This document shows positions 8,784 to 16,342 of a stretch of DNA of 34,496 nucleotides, piece after piece. Position 1 is the stretch's first letter; the number at the start of each line of letters is the position of its first letter. The stretch spans positions 1-34,496 of the forward strand of contig JBHJOF010000316.1 of the NCBI GenBank assembly GCA_050330055.1. Reading direction: 5' to 3'. This stretch comes from JBHJOF01 sp050330055. GTDB taxonomy: Bacteria > Pseudomonadota > Alphaproteobacteria > Kiloniellales > JAKSDN01. Made by a program: the position numbers and the translations under genes. The notes under the pieces are model-generated. The model saw nothing but the letters and a program-made list of their open reading frames with translations, had not been told where the DNA came from and ran no database searches.

Positions 8784-9698
8784 ATGAAGAGCAATCTCGA
8801 TCATTTGCCGGAGAAGAAGCAACGCGAGCTCGAGCGGGTGGTCGAAATCCTGCACGAGGAGTTCGAGGATGCGCTCGCTTTGGGAGAGACAGACTGGAAA
8901 AAGAAAGGCCGCATCCTCAAGATCATCCTCTTTGGCTCCTACGCGCGAGGCACCTGGGTCGATGAGCCGCATACCACCAAGGGCTACCGGAGTGACTTCG
9001 ATCTATTGATTGTCGTCAACAATCGCAAGCTGACCGAATACGAGGCCTACTGGCACAAGGCGAGAGATCGGCTACAGCGCGACCGAGTGGTGAAGACGCC
9101 AGTCAGCTTCATTGTGCACAGCCGTCGCGAGGTGAACGAGGCCCTGAAGAAGGGTCAATACTTCTTCACCGACATTCGCAAGGAAGGCATCGTACTCTAT
9201 GAGCTGGATGACGAGCCACTTGTTGAACCTCACCCCAGAACTCCCAAAGAAGCCTATACGACAGCTAAGGAGCACTTTGACGGACGGTTGTCGTTCGCCT
9301 TATATCATCTCGAACTTTTTAGGAAAGCGCTGGACGATCGGCAACTTAGTCACGCCGCCTTCGAACTCCACCAAGCTATCGAGCACACCTATTCTACGCT
9401 ACTCCTGACCCTAACCAACTATAGTCCTCCCTCGCACAACATTACCTTCTTGCGCTCGCTGGCGGAGGAGCAAGATCGTCGTCTGGTAAACGCCTGGCCG
9501 CGCGAGACTAGGCGGCACCGAGCCTGGTTTAACCGCCTAACAGAGGCCTATGTGAAAGCTAGGTACTCCAGGTATTACACGATCAGTAATGAAGCCTTGC
9601 AGTGGCTCAGCGAGCAGACAGGGCAGCTCCAGTTTCTGGTTGAGACAGTTTGCAAAGAACATCTCGCAGGGCTCAAGTCTGAGGCCGAGGCAGGCTGA
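8784..9698 (+). CDS. Nucleotidyltransferase-HEPN fusion protein
   Basis: This 304-residue protein has a polymerase-beta-type nucleotidyltransferase domain with the signature GS (51-52) and two Asp of the DxD motif (71 and 73, in SDFDLLIVV). It continues into a C-terminal HEPN domain (about 160-295; FELHQAIEHTYSTLLL is the core helix). In separate two-gene MNT/HEPN systems the transferase AMPylates and silences a HEPN RNase toxin; here both are in one chain. A clear RNase motif (R-x4-6-H) is not evident, so toxin activity is uncertain. The gene stands alone and is visibly less GC-rich than its neighbours, which suggests horizontal transfer. No strong ribosome binding site precedes the chosen ATG; a start further inside is possible but would cut the N-terminal helix. 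Confidence 0.88.
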   Translation: MKSNLDHLPEKKQRELERVVEILHEEFEDALALGETDWKKKGRILKIILFGSYARGTWVDEPHTTKGYRSDFDLLIVVNNRKLTEYEAYWHKARDRLQRDRVVKTPVSFIVHSRREVNEALKKGQYFFTDIRKEGIVLYELDDEPLVEPHPRTPKEAYTTAKEHFDGRLSFALYHLELFRKALDDRQLSHAAFELHQAIEHTYSTLLLTLTNYSPPSHNITFLRSLAEEQDRRLVNAWPRETRRHRAWFNRLTEAYVKARYSRYYTISNEALQWLSEQTGQLQFLVETVCKEHLAGLKSEAEAG

Positions 9699-10087
9699 GT
9701 CACTGGTCGATGATATATGATCCAACGCTTGTATCTGATCGTCGTATGTCGATCGCCAGAGATTTCCTGCCTTTCCTGCTTCAACCGTGCCCTTCGTCAA
9801 GTACTGAAATATGGAACGCACCAAAGCACTCTGCCCCCTACTAACAAGCGTCGGCGCGCGGTGGAGTGCCGACTGTCACGACGCTAGCTGGGGCGGGCGC
9901 CGTATGACGGCGGCGAATGCCGTCGGACCATGACAGCGAGCCCCGAACGTTTTGGTAGCAAAGCAGTCAGCGGGCTCTTTGATGGATGAGCAACTCCACC
10001 GCCATCTTCCGTCTGGCTCCAGTACGTCAACACTGGCTCGCGCAATTGCGCGGGCGCGCTGCAACTTTTGCGCTGTGCCTCAAACAA
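9699..10087. other. Non-coding stretch with a 14-bp palindrome
   Basis: No credible gene was found between the convergent NTase-HEPN and isochorismatase-fold genes. The only structure noted is the perfect palindrome CGCGCAATTGCGCG at 10039-10052. It could serve as a bidirectional terminator stem, but it lacks a T-tract. Confidence 0.5.
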
Positions 10088-10717
10088 TCAGCGAAGCGCA
10101 TAATGCTCGAAGTCCAGGTCAGCATGCTCTCCCGCCAGCTGAGCAAGTGCCTGAGCGGCCGGCTCCTGCTTGACCGAAACTATGCGGTACCACTCGAACA
10201 GCAGCTGTAGCCAGCTGATGGGAACGACGCCAGCCTGCATCAAGCGCCGGATCGCCGTTTCATGTGAAGCGGCGGTCAAGCCAGCCATGGCATCCGTAAC
10301 AGCGTAGACATCATAGCCGATCTCCAGGGCAGAGAGAGCCGCAAAGGAGACGGCTGACTCGGTCCAAAGGCCAGCGATGAGCAGGCGGCGGCGACGCAAC
10401 CCTTCGATCCCTTGGTAGAGTGCCGGATCCTCCCAACAGTTCAGCGTGCTGCGATACTGCTCCGCCTCACTCGGCAGGTACTCCTTCAGCGGATCGGCGG
10501 CTTTGTCAGCCGCAATGCGCGGCGACACGTTGCTGAGCACGACGGGAGCCTGGCAGGATCGTGCGAGCTTCGCCAAAGCCAGGGTACTGTTGGCAAGCGA
10601 TTCTCGAAGGCCCGCTGGGAGCCTGGCGACAAAGCGCTCCTGATAGTCCAGGATCAGCAAGACAGTGTCGTCGGGGCGCAGCAGGACATGGAAGTCCGGC
10701 GGGCCTTTACCCGGCAT
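10088..10717 (-). CDS. Isochorismatase-fold hydrolase lacking the usual catalytic Cys
   Basis: This 209-residue protein has the isochorismatase/YcaC fold: the early acidic residue D24 in LLILDYQERF, the strand-loop GLWTESAVSFAALSALEIGYDV, and VTDAMAG after it. In YcaC-like amidohydrolases the loop reads TEVCV with a nucleophilic Cys; here the matching position is Ala122 (TESAV). True isochorismatases also lack that Cys, so it may hydrolyse a vinyl ether, or it may be inactive. The ATG at 10717 is chosen because the family usually starts shortly before the first strand; an upstream TTG at 10753 would add 12 residues. Neither has a clear ribosome binding site. It is isolated, with sparsely coding DNA on both sides. 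Confidence 0.82.
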   Translation of the reverse strand: MPGKGPPDFHVLLRPDDTVLLILDYQERFVARLPAGLRESLANSTLALAKLARSCQAPVVLSNVSPRIAADKAADPLKEYLPSEAEQYRSTLNCWEDPALYQGIEGLRRRRLLIAGLWTESAVSFAALSALEIGYDVYAVTDAMAGLTAASHETAIRRLMQAGVVPISWLQLLFEWYRIVSVKQEPAAQALAQLAGEHADLDFEHYALR

Positions 10718-11622
10718 GGCCGTTCGATCAAGCAGCGGCCCTGGCCTTCGCAATACGGCGCCGCATCGCGACGCTGCGACGTGGTGGGATTTCTGGAGGA
10801 CGACTGCATCGGTCGGCTCGAGACGCTCCGACTGAGCGATGCAGCATCATAGGTGCGCTGCCGATCGGCCATCGCCAGGACAGGCGCGGCAGCTGCCGCC
10901 AGCTCGTTGCTCGAGATCTGCACCGCACCCGCGGTGATGCTTTCCGCGATGGCACCTTTGACTGCCCCTTTATCCGCGGCCGTAGCCGCCTTCGGAGCTG
11001 GACCGGCACGGTGTCCCCGACGACCCGCGAGCCGTTGCCCCGCCCTTGCGCCAAGGTTCTGAGAAGGGCGCAGAAAGCGCAATCAAAGATTGTTTAAAGC
11101 TTTTGCTGCGAGTGCGTAACGGGCGGAGTGGCTCCCTGGAAAGACAGATAGCGGTCTTGTCAGCAGGAGGCTTGCCGCCTCCATGTCACCGAAGGGGACA
11201 AAGGCGGCCAGCAAAAGCCTTTGGTCAACAGGCCGCCGCCGCATCACCCGTGTAGCTGGGGGTTTCGAAGGCCAGCAGCCCGGCGAGGGACAGCCCTGCC
11301 TCCGGACTTCTGTTGTGCCTGGCGGTATCGGCAAGCATCGCCGCGAGACGGCTCGTTGTTGGCCTCATCTTCGGAAGCCCGCTGGCTCCCGTACCGGTTG
11401 CGCAACTCCATCCGGTCTGCGAAGCTACCTGCCCTTTGCCAAGTCGTGGGCGACGAACGTACAGCGTCGCGCCGGGACCAGCTACTTGTACGGCCAGGGA
11501 CGACACGAAGATGTCCGCCGGTCCAGGAGACCGAGGACCGTGTGCCCGCTTCCCGACGGGTTTGGAACGTCCGGCCGTTGCCTTTCACCCCGTGCCGGAC
11601 CGACCCCGCGGGAGGTTTCGGC
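10718..11622. other. 905-bp region without a convincing gene
   Basis: Open frames exist on both strands, but they have low-complexity, Arg/Pro-rich translations and no ribosome binding sites, as expected by chance in GC-rich DNA. Short inverted repeats are present (CAATC-aaa-GATTG at 11080-11092; GGAGGC-ttgcc-GCCTCC at 11166-11182). The region may be decayed DNA. Confidence 0.5.
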
Positions 11623-11874
11623 ATGCGCGCGATCGAGATTGACTGGAGCAGCTTCTGGGACCTGGCAAGCCCCGATGAGGCGGCTCGAGCGTTGAGAGGC
11701 ATCTACGGCAGGGACGCCGCACGGGCCTCGGCCGAGTGCCTCCTGGTGGCGACCACTGACGGCAGAACCGATGACTGCAGGTTCTGGATGGCGGTTCTTG
11801 CCGCGCTCGACTATGGCGGAGAGCCAGCAGATCGGAGGCAGACGGAAATCCGCCTCCTTCCTGAGCCATCCTGA
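11623..11874 (+). CDS. Small hypothetical protein, 83 aa
   Basis: An ATG with GGGAGG 8 nt upstream opens an 83-codon frame. The product is acidic and looks globular: MRAIEIDWSSFWDLASPDEA, a helical ARALRGIYGRDAARASAE part, then FWMAVLAALDYGG. No signal peptide or membrane segment is seen. I do not recognise the family. Support comes from the ribosome binding site, balanced amino-acid use and lack of a better frame. Its neighbours give no functional clue. Confidence 0.55.
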   Translation: MRAIEIDWSSFWDLASPDEAARALRGIYGRDAARASAECLLVATTDGRTDDCRFWMAVLAALDYGGEPADRRQTEIRLLPEPS

Positions 11875-12241
11875 GCAAAGGATCATCCGAAACCAATCGC
11901 AGCCTGCTCGCAGCAGACAGCAAGCGACGCTGTCAGAGTGACGTCAAGGAGCTGCACCCTGGCTCCTCCCCATTCTTCGGGAGTCGCAGCACAAGGTGGC
12001 TCCGACCGGCTGGTCGGTCTGGCTCATCATTGTGGGGCGCAGCGAAGAGAAGGAGCGGCATTTTCGCCGCCTCGAGGCGGGGCGGCCAATGGCGGGCGCC
12101 AACGCCGATGCCAATCCGCAGGGAGCCGCTTTCGCTTCGCCACCCCCTTGATGGCACTATGCCGGGCTTCCAAAGGCGATGATGGCTCCGCTCGAGGCAG
12201 CCCTCCGCAGTTCAGCCTTTCCTTGAGGCGGGCCCTGCTCG
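11875..12241. other. Intergenic stretch with a perfect palindrome
   Basis: This region lies between convergent genes. It contains the 14-bp palindrome CCGCCTCGAGGCGG (12067-12080), preceded on the plus strand by TTTT. It may act as a terminator stem for the response regulator gene, which ends at 12242 on the minus strand, with the T-run falling after the stem on the complementary strand as A's; this is weak. No gene was seen. Confidence 0.4.
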
Positions 12242-12970
12242 TCAATCGGAGAGCGCGTAGCCGACGGACCGCACGGTGCGGATCAAGTCTTTCCCGCCGG
12301 CGCTCTTGAGCGCTTGCCGCAAGCGGCCGACGTGGACGTCAACCGTGCGGGGCCCGAGATGGACGTTCGGCGGCCAGGCCGCATTCTGCAGCTCTTGCCT
12401 GGTGTAGACCCGGCGCGGGTTCTGCATGAGATGCTGCAACAGGCGGAACTCGGTCGGAGCCAGGCGGATTTCGCGGCCGCCCCGACGGACGCGATAGGCA
12501 ACCAGGTCCATCTCAAGATCGGCAAATGTGAGGAGCGCTCCAGTCTCATCGCTCCTTCCGGCCCGACGCAGGGCCGCGCGAATGTGGGCGATCAGCGCTT
12601 CCGGCAGGACGGGCTTGGTGAGGCAGGCGTCGGCTCCCGCGTTCAGCAGATCCGCTTGCTCCTCGTCGCCGTTCGGCGGCGTCATGACAATGATGACAGT
12701 CTCGCGGGTCCGCTGATCGACCCGCAGCGCCGTGCAGAGCGCCGCCGCATCGAGGCCGCTTTGCGGCGTCTCGAAGAGCACGACCGCCGGCACTTCCCGC
12801 TCGAGAGCGCCTGTGAGCTCCTTGCCGTCGCCCGCGGCCAGCACCCTGAAGCCGCTCTGCTTCAAGATGTACGCCAGAAACGAGCGTATAGAGGCATCCT
12901 CGACGCCAACCACGACAAGTGGTGGGCGCAGCGGACCCTCACCAGGATCCTGCGCCAAGTCTTCCCCCAT
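12242..12970 (-). CDS. Orphan PhoB/OmpR-type response regulator with Glu at the phospho-site
   Basis: This 242-residue protein has a receiver domain (about 17-137) and a C-terminal winged-helix DNA-binding domain (about 145-240, with RLAPTEFRLLQHLMQNP and the TVDVHVGRLRQALKSAG recognition region). Receiver residues are mostly present: the acidic pair E24-D25, T97 and K119. The phospho-acceptor position is Glu67 (PAVVLFETP against PDLILLDW in PhoB). Glu at this site often mimics phosphorylation, so the protein may be active without a kinase; no kinase gene is nearby. The ATG at 12970 is chosen because GGAGG lies 6 nt upstream and the receiver starts soon after; the frame stays open further upstream without support. 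Target genes are unknown. The luxI locus lies upstream on the same strand. Confidence 0.9.
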   Translation of the reverse strand: MGEDLAQDPGEGPLRPPLVVVGVEDASIRSFLAYILKQSGFRVLAAGDGKELTGALEREVPAVVLFETPQSGLDAAALCTALRVDQRTRETVIIVMTPPNGDEEQADLLNAGADACLTKPVLPEALIAHIRAALRRAGRSDETGALLTFADLEMDLVAYRVRRGGREIRLAPTEFRLLQHLMQNPRRVYTRQELQNAAWPPNVHLGPRTVDVHVGRLRQALKSAGGKDLIRTVRSVGYALSD

Positions 12971-13407
12971 CTGCCTCCGCCTGGCGCGGGTCGCCGCCAC
13001 CGCGTGGCAGGCTACAACGAGCGGCGGGTCCAGCTTGATACACAGCGCCATGGCACTTGGCGACTGCCGGCGCGAACCGGCGCTCTGAACTGACGCGCCG
13101 AAAGTGGCCCGGCTCTCGCCACCCCTTGCCCTCAGCCCTGTCCGTGCAGCGCGCAGGGGCCGCAACCGCGGAGATATCACTACGTCTGCCGACTGTCAGA
13201 CTCATGACGGTGGCTGAACTGGGCCATCAGCAGCCAGGCCTGGACCTGGTTGATGGCTCCGCTGTGCGCAGTCGCGGCACCAGCGAGCAGAGCGCGAGCT
13301 CGGCCCGTCGCTTGGTCGCCGCTGGTGGCACTGCCATTGGAGCAGACCTTGCATCCCCATACCTCCCGCTAGCTGACGCTTCAGTCAGTAAGAGCGTCGG
13401 CCGGATG
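12971..13407. other. Intergenic region upstream of the response regulator
   Basis: Between the small ORF downstream of luxI and the regulator gene, both on the minus strand, there are 437 nt. No convincing gene is present. The promoter of the regulator gene is presumably here, but I could not identify it. Confidence 0.45.
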
Positions 13408-13590
13408 CTAGCTCGGCCGCCGCGCGCATTCTGCCGCCTGCTTGGCTGCTCTTCGAATGAGTGAGGCCAGCCTATGGAGCCCAATGCGCCGGGCTTCCCC
13501 GGCCAGAAAGTTAAGCGCCGCCAGGATTCCGGAGGCAGCCTCCTCCCGCGACTCCTCGCAAAGCTGAACGTGAACCGGAGGTTTCTCCAT
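13408..13590 (-). CDS. Small helical protein downstream of luxI, 60 aa
   Basis: This is a 60-residue, mostly alpha-helical, Ala-rich protein: MEKPPVHVQLCEESREEAAS, then ILAALNFLAGEARRIGLHRL and a basic C-terminal helix. The ATG at 13590 follows an AGGGAAAGAG purine tract. It starts 63 nt after the luxI stop on the same strand, with the 12-bp tandem repeat between them, so it may be cotranscribed with luxI. The regular amphipathic pattern and balanced composition argue for a real gene; I cannot name the family. It could modulate the quorum-sensing pair, but only position suggests that. Confidence 0.55.
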   Translation of the reverse strand: MEKPPVHVQLCEESREEAASGILAALNFLAGEARRIGLHRLASLIRRAAKQAAECARRPS

Positions 13591-13608
13591 TCTTCATCTC
13601 TTTCCCTG

Positions 13609-13663
13609 GGCGGCCCCCTAGGCGGCCCCCTAGGCGGCCCCCTAGGCAGCCCCCTAGGCAGCC
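13609..13663. repeat. 12-bp tandem repeat array covering the luxI stop codon
   Basis: There are about 4.6 copies of a 12-bp unit. On the plus strand three copies of GGCGGCCCCCTA are followed by GGCAGCCCCCTA and a partial GGCAGCC. On the luxI strand each unit carries TAG in frame, and the luxI stop (13654-13656) is one of them. Changes in copy number would therefore alter the spacing to the next gene and not LuxI itself. Confidence 0.9.
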
Positions 13664-14274
13664 AGTGTCGGCGGCGGTTGCAGGACCGGACCGTTCAACC
13701 CGGTCTGACGGCGGACGATGGCTAGGATCTCCGATGAAACATGAATATAGGCAGCCGCCGCCGAATGGCGGCCGAGCCTGCGCACCGGCCCGAGTTGCTC
13801 CAGAGGACATCCGGCGGCGGCAATGACCTGCCGGAAGATGCTTAGCGGCATGACGCCGAGATAGCCTCGGAGACCGCGGGCGATTCCGAACTCCTGGCAG
13901 GCGCAGATCATCTCGGCCACGACGCGGCGACGCAGGTGAGGTTCGAGGTCGCGGTCGCAGCCGAAGCGCGTCGCCTCCCAGATTGACGGGCTTTCAGGCG
14001 CCACGCCGTCAATCAGGTCCGGCCAAAGGGTCTTGACCATGTAGGGACGGGTCGTGGGGATGAGCCGCGTGATGCCGCGGGCACTCCCCTCGCGATCGAG
14101 CCACAGCAGGTACTTGGCTGCCGGCGTGTCGAACTGGTCATATTCCAGGCCATTGTAGCTCGGCACCTCCCAGCACTGCCGCTCGACGAACAGGCGGTAG
14201 CGCAAGCGGTGGTGCGAGATCCACGCAGCTCCATGGAGATGCACCCTTTCCCAATCCAGGCACACGACAGTCAT
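13654..14274 (-). CDS. luxI: Acyl-homoserine-lactone synthase (LuxI family)
   Basis: This 206-residue protein makes an N-acyl-homoserine-lactone signal from SAM and an acyl-ACP or acyl-CoA. The residues invariant in LuxI proteins are present near canonical positions: R25, F29, W35, D46, D49, R70, E100 and R103 (the last two in WEATRF). The C-terminal VSSEILAIVRRQTGLNGPVL is typical of alphaproteobacterial members. The ATG at 14274 has AGGAGG about 9 nt upstream; the frame stays open further upstream, but that part lacks LuxI similarity. The only luxR gene in the window is 13 kb away at 27090-27812, an unusual separation. A lux-box-like inverted repeat lies about 60 nt upstream. The acyl chain specificity cannot be read from the sequence. 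Confidence 0.95.
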   Translation of the reverse strand: MTVVCLDWERVHLHGAAWISHHRLRYRLFVERQCWEVPSYNGLEYDQFDTPAAKYLLWLDREGSARGITRLIPTTRPYMVKTLWPDLIDGVAPESPSIWEATRFGCDRDLEPHLRRRVVAEMICACQEFGIARGLRGYLGVMPLSIFRQVIAAAGCPLEQLGPVRRLGRHSAAAAYIHVSSEILAIVRRQTGLNGPVLQPPPTLAA

Positions 14275-14636
14275 GCTCCGTTCCTCCTGTTGATAGGAGG
14301 AACAGTGAACAAGAACGGCGACCACCACGCGCCTGCCTACCCTGGTAGCGGGAGCCCATGGAGTTCTAGAGCTGATCTCGGTTCGCAGCACGACCGAGAC
14401 GCCGCAGCAGGCTTTCGGCATACGACGGCCCATTGAGGCTCGGGAGGCTGAGGCCTGCCTGCGGAGGCGGCTGTGGCGAACGGGATCAGGCCTGACAACA
14501 TCGCCTTGATCACCGCGAGGATATCGCGCGATGGGATGCGGTCGCCGCAACCGCGCCGATTCTGGAGATAGGGCTGGCCGGGTGCAGCCCTGTCCGAATG
14601 GTGAGTCCGGCTGAAGCAGCATGGCCCCCCGGCCTG
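14275..14636. other. Promoter region of luxI
   Basis: This 362-nt gap between mlrC-like and luxI genes (both minus strand) holds the luxI ribosome binding site and the candidate lux box at 14331-14350. No other gene was recognised. Confidence 0.5.
14331..14350 (-). promoter_or_regulatory. Candidate lux box upstream of luxI
   Basis: The 20-bp site fits the CT-N12-AG pattern of LuxR-type boxes and is centred near a perfect inverted repeat, CTACC-ct-GGTAG (14337-14348). It lies about 57-76 nt upstream of the luxI ATG, a usual place for LuxR activation. The match to a weak consensus could be chance. Confidence 0.38.
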
Positions 14637-16139
14637 CTACGACATCCGTCTGCGATCGAACAGGCTGGGCCGCGCGCGCCTGTAGCAGACGGAATAGGCC
14701 GGATGGACGCGCCCGCGGTCCCAGTGGAAGAAACCCGGCCGGTAGCGGCTGAGCCCGGGGCTTTCGGTCATGAGCGGCGTGGCGATGCCCTCGAAGGAGA
14801 TTTTGAAGTGGTAGCCGGACTTGACCACCAGAAAGTCCTGCGAGGCTATCGCCACACCTTGACTCTCGAAGGCGTTGGGGTCCTGCGTGAAGGCCGGAAG
14901 AGTCGTCAGGATGACGGAAAGCCGGCCTGCCTTGATGACCGCGGTCGGCCCCAGGCATGCGCTTTCTCCAGCCTGATACGGTCCCCTGCAGGTAAAGCGT
15001 CCGTCCGAAAGCGAGATCACCTCCCCGGTTAGCTCGATGGGATCGAATCCAGGCGTGAGCTTGCCGCCGACCGCGAGCGTGAGGACGGCGCCGATGCCGG
15101 CCGCTCTGGCGGCCGCTGCGCTCTCCGGGTCGGTGATCGGTACGGCCCCCTTGAGGCCGTCGCCTCGCGCAAGGACGGCCCCGAGGATCGCGTTGCTGTC
15201 GCCCGGGGCGCCGGCCAGGACCCTGTCGCCCATGTCGGCCAGGGCGAAAGGGCGTCTGTCCCTCTCCCGCGCGACCATATCAAGGGCGCTATCGACGTCC
15301 GGAAAGTCGTCGACAAAGCGGTCGCGCCATTGCCAGAGGAGATCGCCGATCGTCTCCGCGACCGCGATTGCCGGAGCGGGGTCGTGGTCGGCGACCGCCA
15401 GCACGGCCTGGCCCATATCGGCGTCGTCGGCGAAGGGATAGACGTTGAAGATCGACACGTCCCACAAGCGCGGATCGGCTGCGACGGCGAGCCGTGCACG
15501 CCGATGAAGCTCGGCGAGCGGGCCGTGACCGGTCTCAGCGTTGCCGGTCAGGATCATGGGAACCTTGACCAGACAGGTGACCGGGCGCAGGCGGCCGTCG
15601 AGCACGGCGTCGATTGAGTCGGCAACGCGCGTGCCGCAGGCGAAGAGATCCGAGTGCGGATTCTCCTTGCAAGCGATGGCGACGTCGGCGGCGCGGAGCA
15701 TGGCCGGGGTCATGTTGCCGTGCAGGTCGAGACCGACACCGATCGGGATGTCGCTCCCTACGACGCTGCGAAGATCGCTCAAGAGGTCGCCCTCGACGTC
15801 GGCGAGCACGCCCGTTGCCATGGCGCCGTGCAGCTCGAGCGCAAGCGCATCAAAATCTCCTGCGGCGGCCCGCTCGAGCAGCGCCTCCTTGATGGAGAGG
15901 TAGAAGGCGTGTTCGACCAGGCCGCCCGGAGGTGCCACCGCGGAGACGCCCGGTAGGATCTCGTAGCCGAGACCCTTGAAGCGGGCGGCCAGTCCGGCGA
16001 GAACCGAATTCGAGTCGCGCAGTCCCTCGAGCAGAGCCGTGCCATGATCGATCCGGAAGTGCTCTCGCGTTGTCGGCCGCGGGTTGAAGCTATGGGATTC
16101 GTGAAAGAGGCGAGCGAGAAGCACGCGTCGGGGCTGCAT
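14637..16139 (-). CDS. M81 family metallopeptidase (MlrC-like)
   Basis: This 500-residue protein belongs to the M81/MlrC family, named after the enzyme that finishes microcystin breakdown in sphingomonads; most members act on other, unknown amide substrates. Probable metal ligands are visible: E14 in HESHSFNP, H104 in ELHGAM, D138 and H140 in GLDLHGNM, and H162 in ENPHSD; the D-x-H then H spacing fits the family. The C-terminal MlrC domain includes the SGYHFKISFEGIATP stretch. The ATG at 16139 is preceded by AGGAAG. The gene follows tctC by about 200 nt on the same strand, so the enzyme may process the compound that the transporter imports. Cytoplasmic, since there is no signal peptide. Confidence 0.9.
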   Translation of the reverse strand: MQPRRVLLARLFHESHSFNPRPTTREHFRIDHGTALLEGLRDSNSVLAGLAARFKGLGYEILPGVSAVAPPGGLVEHAFYLSIKEALLERAAAGDFDALALELHGAMATGVLADVEGDLLSDLRSVVGSDIPIGVGLDLHGNMTPAMLRAADVAIACKENPHSDLFACGTRVADSIDAVLDGRLRPVTCLVKVPMILTGNAETGHGPLAELHRRARLAVAADPRLWDVSIFNVYPFADDADMGQAVLAVADHDPAPAIAVAETIGDLLWQWRDRFVDDFPDVDSALDMVARERDRRPFALADMGDRVLAGAPGDSNAILGAVLARGDGLKGAVPITDPESAAAARAAGIGAVLTLAVGGKLTPGFDPIELTGEVISLSDGRFTCRGPYQAGESACLGPTAVIKAGRLSVILTTLPAFTQDPNAFESQGVAIASQDFLVVKSGYHFKISFEGIATPLMTESPGLSRYRPGFFHWDRGRVHPAYSVCYRRARPSLFDRRRMS

Positions 16140-16271
16140 CGTCGTCTTCCTACGGGTGGCCGGTGCCAGGTCGCCCGAACGCCCTCGGGCCTCCGACGGC
16201 GGCGATTGCCTGACGTTCCGAGCTGACCGAGCAGGCGCCACGGCGGCCGGACGAAGGACCGTGCAAGGCCA

Positions 16272-16293
16272 GGGCCGGCTGAAGGTCCGGCCC
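16272..16293 (-). terminator. Possible terminator stem between tctC and the M81 gene
   Basis: A 7-bp perfect stem (GGGCCGG / CCGGCCC) with an 8-nt loop lies about 50 nt after the tctC stop. No T-tract follows it on the minus strand, so it may attenuate instead of terminate. Confidence 0.3.
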
Positions 16294-16342
16294 TTGACCT
16301 CGATCCGTCACGGTAGACAGCGCCAACAGAGCCACCGCTTGG

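Noticed and set aside
10754..11082. Minus-strand frame with an Ala-rich phasin-like stretch
   Set aside because: No ribosome binding site, no recognisable domain beyond a short Ala-rich part, and overlapping frames of equal quality on the other strand.
11080..11092. CAATC-aaa-GATTG as a lux box or terminator
   Set aside because: It is too short for a lux box, no gene starts nearby, and the following TTTAAAGC is not a real T-tract.
12971..13180. N-terminal extension of the response regulator
   Set aside because: GGAGG directly precedes the ATG at 12970 and the receiver fold starts soon after; the extra 70 codons are Arg/Ala-rich and unlike any domain.
14275..14958. Upstream extension of the luxI frame
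   Set aside because: LuxI similarity begins at the ATG at 14274 with a strong AGGAGG site; the extension overlaps the M81 gene and has no LuxI-like content.
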